Counted from the first letter of the stretch, positions 16,002 through 24,116 are shown. The stretch is 59,234 bases of DNA from Eubacteriales bacterium (GCA_030536555.1 JAUNPU010000023.1:1-59234), one strand, 5' to 3'. A program made the numbers and translations. The notes: generated by a model not told the origin, from the sequence alone.

Positions 16002-18041
16002 TCAACTATTTTTGAAGTTCTTCTTTATAATTTCGATTCCCTGTTCTGTTACACGTACACCTCCTCTCCCGCGAGAAACTGTGACAAGCAAGGAATCTTC
16101 CAGTTCCATAACATACTTTCGAATAGATGTCTCAGAAATAAATACTCCCAAATTGTTTAAACACATATGAATACTTCGTCGTCCTGCTCCAACTCCTGTC
16201 ATATTGATTTTAAATACTGCATGAAGTACCTGCATACTTTCTGTTGTCAAAGACATCGCCCCTGGCACCAACGGCATACTATTTTCCATATTTCTGTTTT
16301 GCACATTCAAACTTACTGATTCAGCACCTCGTACATAAGAAGGTAAATCCGTCACTTTTACCTCCGGAATTGCCAGATTCGCCAAATATTCCACGCAATT
16401 ATGAAGTTCTCTCACGTTGCCAGTAAAAGGATACTCCAGCATTTTCTTTTCTGCCTCTGGGCTGAACCGGAAAGAAACACCTAATTCCCTCTGAAAATAC
16501 TCACACAATGGCATGATATCTTCTTTTCTGGATGACAGTGGGGGAATATACAGCGGTAAAACATTTAATCTGTAAAACAAATCGCTTCTAAATTCACGAT
16601 TTTCAATCATGCTGGGGATATCTTTATTGGTTGCCGCAATTACTCGAACATCCACCACAATCACCTGATTTCCACCCACACGAACAACTTCTTTTTCCTG
16701 CAACACACGAAGCAAACGCACCTGAAGATGCAGCGGCATTTCACCGATTTCATCTAAAAACAGAGTTCCCTTATGTGCCAGTTCAAATAACCCCTGCTTA
16801 CCATTTTTATTTGCCCCAGTAAATGCGCCTTTTTCATAACCAAATAGTTCACTTTCTAGCAGGCTTTCAACAATTGCACCACAATTGACAGCAATAAATG
16901 GCTGATTCTTTCGTTCTGAAGCATTGTGAATAGATTGAGCAAACAATTCCTTTCCAACACCCGTTGCACCTGTTATCAATATATTAGAGTTGGAACAAGC
17001 CATTCTATATGCAATATTTTTACACTCTATTAGTGCAGGACTGGAGCCTACTATATTATGAAATGAATACTTTGCTTTAGATTTATTTCCTGAAACCTTA
17101 CGACGCAATTGCACCTGCCGCTGCTCTTCTACCCAATAATCTGAGATATAGACATACCCTGTTTCCTTCTTTGTCTGCAAAATCAAATTCAATTTTACAA
17201 CATAGGTTTTTCCTCCATATACAACAATTTGCTCCTGATCATAATCGCCTGTATGAATCTTACAGGACCGCAGAAAAGGGAACGCATCAAATAACTCTCT
17301 TCCAATCAAATTATCGCCTGTGCTTCCAACAAGAGACGATGCATATTCATCACAATAAAAAATGATCATAGACTGCGTAAACGCAACCAACCCTTTTTGT
17401 GGCGGGTCATTACCCACCATCGCATTTAATTCCCCAATTGTAAGATCATCCAACGAAGGAATAAAATGAGTACACACACGATTGCAGTAGCTTGTAAAAC
17501 CTTCGTTCGAAAGAATGTCCTGTACCCCCAGCCCCAAAGCCACTTCAAACAAGGTTGTAATACTTAGCACTCTTCCTGGAATCTGCACTTCTGGCATTAC
17601 CCCTTTCGGCACGGCTTCACTGCTAAAAGATACAATCTGCCCCGTCAAGATTTCTTCCCCCAACCCCGGATACCAGATATGAAGTCGCTCCTGTGCAATG
17701 CCCAATCTCTGAAGTAGATTCAGTCTGGTTAATGCTGCACGACGATTTTCATGAACAACTGTAATATCGCCAATAAGAGCTAATTGTTTAATTTTCTCCA
17801 ACTGCTCTTTCAGAAGTGTATACATTCCCAAAACAATCGATGTTCCTGGGCTTAAATGCTTTTTCGCATACGGCACAATATCCATTGCTGTAACAAGTGC
17901 TACATCTGCTTTTATCTGTTCTCCATGCAAATCACAAATCGGAACTACTTCTATCGATACATCGCTGAAAACACTATTCAATGCGGCCTTATGGTTATCC
18001 GCTGTAATCGGAATATTGCTAATGATTGCAATTTTCTTCAA
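16002..18041 (-). CDS. Sigma-54-dependent transcriptional activator
   Basis: About 679 residues. The N-terminal 190 residues resemble a PrpR-N-like alpha/beta sensor fold. A PAS-like region follows (about 200-310), then the AAA+ sigma-54 interaction domain: Walker A GATGVGKE (about 358-365), GAFTGA loop (405-410), Walker B LFLDE (428-432) and FRSDLFYRLNV. The C-terminus is a winged-helix segment rather than the usual Fis helix. The TTG start at 18041 is chosen because AAGGAGG lies 8 nt upstream; the upstream ATG codons (18065, 18083) lack such a site. It very probably drives the operon at 15659. Confidence 0.93.
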   Translation of the reverse strand: MKKIAIISNIPITADNHKAALNSVFSDVSIEVVPICDLHGEQIKADVALVTAMDIVPYAKKHLSPGTSIVLGMYTLLKEQLEKIKQLALIGDITVVHENRRAALTRLNLLQRLGIAQERLHIWYPGLGEEILTGQIVSFSSEAVPKGVMPEVQIPGRVLSITTLFEVALGLGVQDILSNEGFTSYCNRVCTHFIPSLDDLTIGELNAMVGNDPPQKGLVAFTQSMIIFYCDEYASSLVGSTGDNLIGRELFDAFPFLRSCKIHTGDYDQEQIVVYGGKTYVVKLNLILQTKKETGYVYISDYWVEEQRQVQLRRKVSGNKSKAKYSFHNIVGSSPALIECKNIAYRMACSNSNILITGATGVGKELFAQSIHNASERKNQPFIAVNCGAIVESLLESELFGYEKGAFTGANKNGKQGLFELAHKGTLFLDEIGEMPLHLQVRLLRVLQEKEVVRVGGNQVIVVDVRVIAATNKDIPSMIENREFRSDLFYRLNVLPLYIPPLSSRKEDIMPLCEYFQRELGVSFRFSPEAEKKMLEYPFTGNVRELHNCVEYLANLAIPEVKVTDLPSYVRGAESVSLNVQNRNMENSMPLVPGAMSLTTESMQVLHAVFKINMTGVGAGRRSIHMCLNNLGVFISETSIRKYVMELEDSLLVTVSRGRGGVRVTEQGIEIIKKNFKNS

Positions 18042-18049
18042 CAAAGCTA

Positions 18050-18056
18050 CCTCCTT
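18050..18056 (-). promoter_or_regulatory. Ribosome binding site fixing a TTG start
   Basis: On the minus strand AAGGAGG is followed by 8 nt and TTG AAG AAA. This strong site lies inside the longer open frame and places the activator start at 18041. Confidence 0.75.
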
Positions 18057-18140
18057 TTCCGTCATTTTTCTACACCACTTCACATTATTGTACCATTGTT
18101 TTCTGCTATTAGAAAGCTTCTTGTTTCACAAGCTTATATA

Positions 18141-18187
18141 CAAAAAGAAGGATAACGTCCCCACCCAATGGTGAGATGTTATCCTTC
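18141..18187 (-). terminator. Terminator of yerC
   Basis: GAAGGATAAC (18147-18156) pairs with GTTATCCTTC (18178-18187). A smaller inner hairpin sits in the loop. On the minus strand a T-run (TTTTTG) follows. Confidence 0.85.
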
Positions 18188-18232
18188 TTCATTTTACTCT
18201 CATACCATACCTGCCTGCAGGCTCTGATCCCG

Positions 18233-18280
18233 CCTGGCAACTCCTTCACCTGACAACTCTGCCATCTGGCAACCCTGCCG
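18233..18280 (-). repeat. Three 16-bp tandem repeats after yerC
   Basis: Units CCTGGCAACTCCTTCA, CCTGACAACTCTGCCA and TCTGGCAACCCTGCCG follow one another without gaps. They lie between the yerC stop (18291) and its terminator, so they would be transcribed as 3' UTR. Confidence 0.75.
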
Positions 18281-18290
18281 CCCAGCTTCT

Positions 18291-18587
18291 TTACTCCGCC
18301 TCATTGTCAAGCCGTTCGAACACCATATCATAGCCGTCATTGCCGTAATTCAGGGAACGATTCACGCGGCTGATGGTCGCTGTGGACGCCCCGGTCTTCT
18401 CCGCGATCTCCAGATAGGTCTTCTTCTCACGAAGCATCTTCGCCACCTCATAGCGCTGGGACAGCGACAAAAGTTCATTCACCGTGCATACGTCTTCAAA
18501 GAACAGATAGCACTCCTCCGGAGTCTTCAGTGTCAAAATAGCCTGGAACAGATGGTCCACCGCTTCAGTTTTAATCTTCTTATTCAT
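18291..18587 (-). CDS. yerC: YerC/YecD family TrpR-like regulator
   Basis: 98 residues, the usual length. It has the TrpR-like helix-turn-helix (YLEIAEKTGASTATISRVNRSLNYG) in the C-terminal half and the family N-terminal helix. In Firmicutes this family is often found alone or near pcrA; its role is poorly known. A 16-bp palindrome lies about 70 bp upstream and is a candidate operator. Confidence 0.92.
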   Translation of the reverse strand: MNKKIKTEAVDHLFQAILTLKTPEECYLFFEDVCTVNELLSLSQRYEVAKMLREKKTYLEIAEKTGASTATISRVNRSLNYGNDGYDMVFERLDNEAE

Positions 18588-18656
18588 AAACAGGATTTCC
18601 CTTCTTCCAATACGATTTTTTGTACGATAAATTTCGCTTTTTGGTTCACCCTGTTA

Positions 18657-18672
18657 GTTTAGCACACTAAAC
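18657..18672 (-). promoter_or_regulatory. Palindrome upstream of yerC, candidate operator
   Basis: GTTTAG-CACA-CTAAAC forms a 6-bp inverted repeat around 4 nt. Promoter elements nearby are weak (TGGACT then 17 bp then TAAACT on the minus strand). It resembles a TrpR-type half-site layout, so autoregulation is possible. Confidence 0.45.
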
Positions 18673-18793
18673 AAATAAAGTCCATACCTTACTGCAAGAT
18701 TTTCTCCGTCAAAACCGCTCTTTGTCACTGTTCAGGCAGCAAGCGAATGTTTTTCTGTCTGCTCCCTATAGCATATTTTATAAGTCATGGAGT

Positions 18794-19058
18794 TTGGACA
18801 ATAAATGGCTATTTTGCGAAAAATTGTCCAATCTTATCCGGGATGCAGTGAAAATCCATTTACATAAAGCTATTTTGGACAATTATGCTTGAAATCAAGC
18901 CGTTATTATCCAAAATCTCGAGATTTTTGGATAATTTTCTGGTATTCCAAGTCAGAATTGTCCAAAACACCTGCTTTTGCGGTTTAAAATGTACCTAAAC
19001 CATGTCATTCGAGCGAGGATTGGACAATTTTATGAGATATTGGCCTATAATTGTCCAA
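18794..19058. repeat. Phased inverted-repeat array, copy 2
   Basis: Eight 8-bp cores strictly alternate between TTGGACAA and TTGTCCAA, starting at 18794, 18824, 18875, 18906, 18927, 18958, 19020 and 19051. Two (18906 and 18927) read TTATCCAA and TTGGATAA. Spacing is 30, 51, 31, 21, 31, 62 and 31 bp. The last five cores have the same spacing as array 1 at 72-224. The array fills most of the 603-base gap between yerC and the HAD gene; the rest of that gap holds only the yerC upstream region and a Gly/Ala-codon-like remnant at 19084-19190. Confidence 0.88.
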
Positions 19059-19190
19059 ACTCCGCCATGTAAGCGCCATAAGCAATTTAAGCTTCCTTAT
19101 ATCCTGCAAGCACACTCCCAGCAGTAGAAACAGCTCCTCCTGCAAGAATGTCTCCCACAAAAGGAGCGCCTGCCACAGCAGGAACACCTC

Positions 19191-20000
19191 CTACAACAGG
19201 AATTTCTCCACCACATGTGCCACGCCGTCGTCATTGTTGGAGTAGGTCACGAAATCAGCGGCATTTCTCACCGGCAGCACCGCGTTCTCCATGGCAACGC
19301 CCAGACCGGCATACTGGATCATGGTCAGGTCATTGTAGCCGTCGCCGCAGGCAATGATCTCCTCCCGCCGGATGCCAAGCTTCTCCAGAAGCTGCGCCAG
19401 GCACTGAGCCTTGTCGATGCCCTTGGGCAGAATCTCCAGGAAAAACGGTTCTGACCGGTACACGCTTAAGTTCCTGCCAAGAGCCGCCTTCACCTTGCCT
19501 TCCACCGTAGCCAGGTAGTCTCCATCATCGGTCATGATCATCTTCGGCACCACAAAGTCCACATAGGACGCCATATCATCTACCTGCCTGATGGTCAGAT
19601 GGTTGATTCGGGACTCCAGCTGTACATACTCGCATTCCTGATTGTTGGTGATCAGCAGGTCCTTCTGATAGGTCATCAGGTTCACCCGATGCTCCCCGGC
19701 AAGCTCCACGATCTTCCGGTTCACCTCCAGAGGAAGCTCCTTCTGAAATACCACCTCACCGCTCTTACAGTCTATAATAATGCCGCCGTTAAAGGACAGC
19801 ATGTAGCCGCCGTAACGCTCCAGCTCCAGTTCCTTCGCCAGAGGCAGAACTCCATAGCTGGAACGACCGGAAGCCAGCACCACGATCTTTCCCTTCTGCT
19901 GTGCCTCCAGCAGCACCTGCTTTGTGTGCGGCGTAATCACCTTGTCCCGGTTGGTCAGGGTTCCGTCCAGATCCAGTACGATCATCTTGTAATTCATCAT
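19191..20000 (-). CDS. Cof-type HAD-superfamily phosphatase
   Basis: 269 residues. HAD motif I LDLDGTLTNRD at the N-terminus, motif II ASGR, the motif III lysine in PKGIDKAQ, and motif IV GDGYNDLTMI. The C2-type cap marks the Cof/YidA group, which dephosphorylates sugar phosphates, flavin or PLP-like substrates in the cytosol. AGGAG lies 7 nt before the ATG. The UTR has a GCCGGG/CCCGGC hairpin (20022-20043). Downstream, a +1 frame would continue as a Gly/Ala/Val/Pro-rich tail. Confidence 0.93.
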   Translation of the reverse strand: MMNYKMIVLDLDGTLTNRDKVITPHTKQVLLEAQQKGKIVVLASGRSSYGVLPLAKELELERYGGYMLSFNGGIIIDCKSGEVVFQKELPLEVNRKIVELAGEHRVNLMTYQKDLLITNNQECEYVQLESRINHLTIRQVDDMASYVDFVVPKMIMTDDGDYLATVEGKVKAALGRNLSVYRSEPFFLEILPKGIDKAQCLAQLLEKLGIRREEIIACGDGYNDLTMIQYAGLGVAMENAVLPVRNAADFVTYSNNDDGVAHVVEKFLL

Positions 20001-20060
20001 GTTTCCTCTCCTCGTTTATGCGCCGGGTCTGCTTCGTCCCGGCACTTGTTGTCTACGGGT

Positions 20061-20089
20061 ATCATAACATGATTTTTTCGGTTTGTCAT
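20061..20089 (-). promoter_or_regulatory. Promoter of the HAD gene
   Basis: On the minus strand: -35 ATGACA (20084-20089), 17-bp spacer, -10 TATGAT (20061-20066). Confidence 0.65.
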
Positions 20090-20104
20090 GAAAAAAATAC
20101 AATG

Positions 20105-20435
20105 TGCCCTCTTGTCGTTTCGTCATTTTGTGTTATATTATAACTGAACGTTATTCTCAGGAAAATGTATCACGAAACAGAGCAGTACAAGTCAATCCTT
20201 TCAGGCAGGAAATTGCGGTGCGGACCTTCGGGCTGCAACTTTACAGTTCCGGCTTATTCACCTTATGTGCAGGCGCAGCTGTATCCGGTTGGGACAGCCT
20301 TCGCCAGGTTTGTCTGCACGCTCTTTCTGATGCATTCCGGTTTTCGTTCGCTTTCATCCCCATAACCAATTTCATATGCTGAAAGACAGGGGAACGCTGT
20401 ATGCGCCGTTTTATCAGCCAAAAAGGAGAAAAAAG
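20105..20435 (+). promoter_or_regulatory. Long leader of the ECF S-component gene
   Basis: A probable promoter (TTGTCG at 20112, then TATATT/TATTAT around 20134-20141) lies about 290 nt before the start codon. Such a long leader before a vitamin-type transporter often carries a riboswitch, and local stems such as CTGTATCC/GGGACAG are visible near 20280. I do not recognise a TPP, FMN, cobalamin, folate or preQ1 consensus, and see no credible coding sequence in it. Confidence 0.4.
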
Positions 20436-21074
20436 ATGAGAACAGCAACGATTCAATCACTGAAAACAAGAAACCAGAACACCCATGCCCGGACCAGCTT
20501 CATGGTGCAGCTGGCGCTGATGGTGGCAATTATCTTCGTTATGGCATTTTCACCTCTCGGCTACCTGCGCACTCCGGGACTGACCATCACCTTCCTGACC
20601 GTTCCGGTAGCCGTAGGCGCCATCATTCTCGGACCCACAGCCGGTGCTGTCTGCGGTCTGGCATTCGGCGCTACCAGCCTGATCATGGCATTTACCGGCG
20701 GCAGTGCCTTCAGCATGGTGCTTCTCGGCATCAATCCATTCGGACTGGCTTTTACCTGCCTGGTTCCGCGTATTCTGGAGGGCTGGCTCTGCGGTCTGAT
20801 CTTTCAGGCAGCCAGAAAGCGCTTTAAGAATGGCTCCTACCTGATTGCAAGCCTGGCATGTCCGCTGCTTAACACCCTGTTCTTCATGGGGTCTCTGGTT
20901 TTATTTTTCTATAATACCGAATACATTCAGGGAATCGCCTCCTCTCTGGGAGCTGCCAACCCGCTGGTGTTCGTAATACTGTTCGTGGGCGTACAGGGTC
21001 TGATCGAGGCCGTGGTATGCACCCTGATCGGCGGCGCCGTGACCCGCACTCTTGCTGTGGCGCTGAGACGCTGA
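20436..21074 (+). CDS. ECF transporter S component
   Basis: About 212 residues with five to six membrane segments. The N-terminal basic stretch followed by SFMVQLALMVAIIFVMAF is typical of substrate-specific S components of energy-coupling factor vitamin transporters, closest in feel to the pantothenate/folate-type group (PF12822-like). It would need the shared EcfA/A'/T module encoded elsewhere. ATG at 20436 follows AAGGAG; the upstream in-frame ATG lacks a site. The last codons (LAVALRR) are duplicated downstream as tandem repeats. The vitamin carried is not decided. Confidence 0.88.
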   Translation: MRTATIQSLKTRNQNTHARTSFMVQLALMVAIIFVMAFSPLGYLRTPGLTITFLTVPVAVGAIILGPTAGAVCGLAFGATSLIMAFTGGSAFSMVLLGINPFGLAFTCLVPRILEGWLCGLIFQAARKRFKNGSYLIASLACPLLNTLFFMGSLVLFFYNTEYIQGIASSLGAANPLVFVILFVGVQGLIEAVVCTLIGGAVTRTLAVALRR

Positions 21075-21191
21075 CACCCAGCCATCACCCTTGCTGCTGC
21101 GCCGAGTCACTGACACTCAGCCGATTATCCACTGCCGCGCTGAGTCACTGACACACAACCACTCACCCGCTGTGGCGCTGAGACGCTGATA
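21053..21191 (+). repeat. Tandem copies of the ECF gene's 3' end
   Basis: About 3.6 degenerate copies of a 36-40 nt unit. Copy 1 (from 21053) contains the last codons and stop of the ECF gene; later copies begin near 21092, 21132 and 21168 and repeat the GCGCTGAGACGCTGA-like core. They lie between the stop and the terminator. Confidence 0.8.
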
Positions 21192-21197
21192 ATTTTG

Positions 21198-21236
21198 CAG
21201 ACAGCAGCCTTTTCACACAGGCTGCTGTCTGTTTTT
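21198..21236 (+). terminator. Terminator of the ECF gene
   Basis: CAGACAGCAGCC pairs with GGCTGCTGTCTG and is followed by TTTTT. Confidence 0.92.
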
Positions 21237-21256
21237 ATAAAAAGGAGAAATTTCAC

Positions 21257-22237
21257 ATGAAGCATGCATCGATTTTAAAAGAAATATCCATCACAGAACT
21301 TCCGGGGCTGCGCATCGGAAATGCACAGGATGAGGAAGCGAAAACCGGCGTCACCGTCCTCCTGTTCGACCAGGGGGCAAAGGTGGGCATTGACATCAGC
21401 GGCGGCGGTCCCGCTGCCCGCGAGACCCATCTGACTGATCCCACCACGGCAGACAACCCCATCAACGCCATTGTACTGTCCGGCGGCTCCGCCTACGGTC
21501 TCGCCGCCAGTGACGGGGTCATGCGCTACTTAGAAGAGCACGACATCGGCTATCCCACCGGATTTGCCAGAGTTCCGCTGGTATGCCAGTCCTGCATCTA
21601 CGATCTGGGACTGGGACGTGCCGACATCCGCCCGGATGCTGCCATGGGATACGCGGCCTGCGTGGACGCCGACGCCAACACCGGCTCCCCGGATGCCGAC
21701 AACGCAGCCCACCACACCCCCTTCCCCGGCTGCGGCTCCATCGGCGCCGGCACCGGCGCCAGCGTCGGCAAGCTCTACGGCATGACCCGCGCCACCAAGA
21801 CCGGTCTCGGCATCTATGCCGTCTCCATCGGTCAGCTGAAGGTGGCTGCTGTGGTGGTCTTAAATGCCCTTGGCGATATTTACAACCCGCAAAATGGTCA
21901 GCAGATTGCCGGGCTCCGCACCGAGGACGGCACCGGATTTGCTGACACCTGTGAAGAGCTTTACAAGCTCAGCCAGCGCACGGATCTTTTCACCGGCAAC
22001 ACCACCATCGGGGCAGTCATCACCAACGGGGCATTTTCCAAGGCGGAGATGAGCAAGATTGCTTCCATGACCCGCTGCGCCTACGCCCGCTGCATCAATC
22101 CGGTGGGCACCATGGCTGACGGCGATTCCATCTACGCCGCCTCCGTGGGAACTGTTCCGGCTGACATCAACATGGTGGGCACGCTGGCAGCTGAGGTTAT
22201 GGCAGAGGCCATTCAGAGAGCGGTGCTCTCCTGCTGA
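21257..22237 (+). CDS. P1 family peptidase (DmpA/nylon-hydrolase-like)
   Basis: 326 residues. The protein follows the DmpA/P1 pattern of N-terminal-nucleophile aminopeptidases that self-cleave. Visible family blocks include ITELPGLRIGNAQDEEAKTG, VLSGGSAYGL, the Gly-rich GCGSIGAGTGASVGK, and the predicted cleavage/nucleophile region NTTIGAVITNGAF. Substrates in the family include small amide or D-amino acid peptides. AAGGAG precedes the ATG. Its 3' end overlaps the convergent Na/Pi gene by 25 bp. Confidence 0.9.
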   Translation: MKHASILKEISITELPGLRIGNAQDEEAKTGVTVLLFDQGAKVGIDISGGGPAARETHLTDPTTADNPINAIVLSGGSAYGLAASDGVMRYLEEHDIGYPTGFARVPLVCQSCIYDLGLGRADIRPDAAMGYAACVDADANTGSPDADNAAHHTPFPGCGSIGAGTGASVGKLYGMTRATKTGLGIYAVSIGQLKVAAVVVLNALGDIYNPQNGQQIAGLRTEDGTGFADTCEELYKLSQRTDLFTGNTTIGAVITNGAFSKAEMSKIASMTRCAYARCINPVGTMADGDSIYAASVGTVPADINMVGTLAAEVMAEAIQRAVLSC

Positions 22238-23937
22238 GGTTCCATCTGCATTTCCTCCAGATTGATGAACTTCACCCGGTCCATGGCTTCCTCTGCGATG
22301 CCTACACAGTTATCGGCAATACGATCCATATTGTAAAGGATTCCGGTGAAGTCCACCGTCATGGACGGATCACAGATCTGCTCCTTGACCCGGGCAAGAT
22401 GCGCCTTGTTGAACTGCTTTTTCGCCTTGCGCATCTTGTTCTTGTCCTTTGCCACCTGCATCACGATATCCTCATTGCCATCGCGGATTGCCCCGATGGA
22501 CTGATCGAACAGCCGGTGCAGCAGTTCAAAGCAGTGCTGCATCTCCTCCGCCGCATCCGCAGACAGGGACTTGCCCGCCTCCAGCATGCCGGAGGTCACT
22601 TTGGAGATTTCCCCGCAGCGCTCCGTGATACGTTCCATATTGTTTGCCACGGACAGAAGTCCCGCCGTCTGCTCTGACTGATACTCGGTCAGATTACCGC
22701 CGGCAAACAGCCGCATGATATAGGAAGTGACCTGGTCAAGCAGCTGATCCACCGACTCATGCATCTCCTTAAATTTCTGATTGGCAGCCGTCGGCTCCGC
22801 CCCGGTCAATGCCTCCTGCGCCAGTCCCAGCGTCACAGACACATAGTCTGCGCAGCGCATCAGCTCCTGAGACACCAGATACAGCGCCGGAATCGGCTGG
22901 GACAGCACCTTGTCATCCAGAAACTGCGGCTGGAAGATCTCGCTCTCAGCCTTGTCCTTGCCGCGGATGATCGCCATGACGATCTTCACCATCAACGGGA
23001 CCAGCGGCAGCCAGATCAGCGTACACACGATGTTGAAGGTGGTGTGCGCATTTGCAATCTGTCTTGAGATCACATCGACCTCATTTCCCTTTGGAGAGAT
23101 AAACTGAACAAACTTCGCCACCAGCGGAATGAACCAGATAAATACAAAGCTGCCGCTGATATTGAAAATACTGTGAGCCAGTGCCGTCCGCTTGGCATTC
23201 TTGGACTGTCCGATGGACGCCAGCAGCGCGGTGATGGTGGTACCGATGTTGTCACCCAGCAGAATCGGAATCGCACCTGCCAGACCGATGACACTGCTGA
23301 CCCCGTCCGGTCCCGCCTGGGACGCAAAGTTCTGCAGCACGGCGATGGTGGCAGAACTGCTCTGCACCACCAGAGTCATGCCTGCGCCTACCAGCACACC
23401 CAGAATCGGCGCACTGGACACCTTCTCGATCAGCGAGATGAAGAACGGGCTGCCTGCCAGCGGCTTCATCACACTGCCCATGATCTCGATTCCCTCAAAC
23501 AGCAGACCGAAGGAGAAGATTACCATACCGATATTCTTCATTCTCTCCTTCTTGCCAACAAAGTTCATCAGAAAACCGATAAAGATAATCGGATAAATAT
23601 AATCGCTGATCTTAAATGCCATCAGCTGCGCCGTCATGGTCGTACCAATATTTGCGCCAAAGATAACGGAAATCGCCTGGGGCAGGCTCATCAGCCCCGC
23701 ACTGACAAATCCGATCACCATAACCGTGGTTGCGGAGCTGCTCTGCAGCACAGCCGTCACCAGCATGCCCGCCAGGGCGCCCATTACCGGGTTCTTCGTC
23801 AGGAATTCCAGAATTTTTCTCATTTTCTCGCCGGCTGCCTTCTGCAGCGCATCACTCATGCTGTTCATGCCGAACAGAAACAGTGCCAGACCGCCAATCA
23901 GTCCAAATAATACTCTTGTCGTCTCACTCATGTCCAA
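22213..23937 (-). CDS. Na/Pi cotransporter family protein with PhoU-like domain
   Basis: 574 residues. Two Na_Pi_cotrans repeats span the first 310 residues, each with the QSSSATT/QSSSATI signature (residues about 65 and 192). A PhoU-like helical cytosolic domain covers the last 220 residues. It probably takes up phosphate with sodium, or regulates such uptake. Three 11-bp direct repeats resembling a Pho box lie upstream at 24047-24079, supporting phosphate control. Start ATG at 23937. Confidence 0.94.
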   Translation of the reverse strand: MDMSETTRVLFGLIGGLALFLFGMNSMSDALQKAAGEKMRKILEFLTKNPVMGALAGMLVTAVLQSSSATTVMVIGFVSAGLMSLPQAISVIFGANIGTTMTAQLMAFKISDYIYPIIFIGFLMNFVGKKERMKNIGMVIFSFGLLFEGIEIMGSVMKPLAGSPFFISLIEKVSSAPILGVLVGAGMTLVVQSSSATIAVLQNFASQAGPDGVSSVIGLAGAIPILLGDNIGTTITALLASIGQSKNAKRTALAHSIFNISGSFVFIWFIPLVAKFVQFISPKGNEVDVISRQIANAHTTFNIVCTLIWLPLVPLMVKIVMAIIRGKDKAESEIFQPQFLDDKVLSQPIPALYLVSQELMRCADYVSVTLGLAQEALTGAEPTAANQKFKEMHESVDQLLDQVTSYIMRLFAGGNLTEYQSEQTAGLLSVANNMERITERCGEISKVTSGMLEAGKSLSADAAEEMQHCFELLHRLFDQSIGAIRDGNEDIVMQVAKDKNKMRKAKKQFNKAHLARVKEQICDPSMTVDFTGILYNMDRIADNCVGIAEEAMDRVKFINLEEMQMEPQQESTAL

Positions 23938-24046
23938 TCCTCTTAATTTTGAAAGATTATTTTGTGGTTACCTCTTTTGTAAAGTTCTTGTAACGCAAAA
24001 ACCTACCTTTCCATCATAAACAAAAATATTTTTTACATCTATCAGT

Positions 24047-24079
24047 ACTATGATAAATTTATGTTAAATCTATGTAAAA
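24047..24079 (-). promoter_or_regulatory. Pho-box-like triple 11-bp direct repeat
   Basis: On the minus strand three abutting 11-bp units read TTTTACATAGA, TTTAACATAAA and TTTATCATAGT. This is the period and sequence type bound by PhoP/PhoB response regulators. It lies about 110 bp upstream of the Na/Pi cotransporter start, with a possible -10 TATGAT at 24013-24018. Confidence 0.65.
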
Positions 24080-24116
24080 TCCGGACTATTTCTTTGTCTG
24101 CAGTTTAAAATAAGGT

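Noticed and set aside
7082..18140. Integrative element
   Set aside because: No integrase, transposase, relaxase, tRNA or flanking direct repeat is visible despite the different base composition.
18794..19058. DnaA-box cluster or CRISPR array
   Set aside because: TTATCCAAA at 18906 is one base from a DnaA box, but most cores read TTGTCCAA and differ at two positions. Cores alternate in orientation and spacers vary in length, which does not fit CRISPR.
20165..20365. 66-codon ORF in the ECF gene leader
   Set aside because: Weak ribosome site, no recognisable protein features, Cys/Arg-rich shadow-like composition; better seen as leader RNA.
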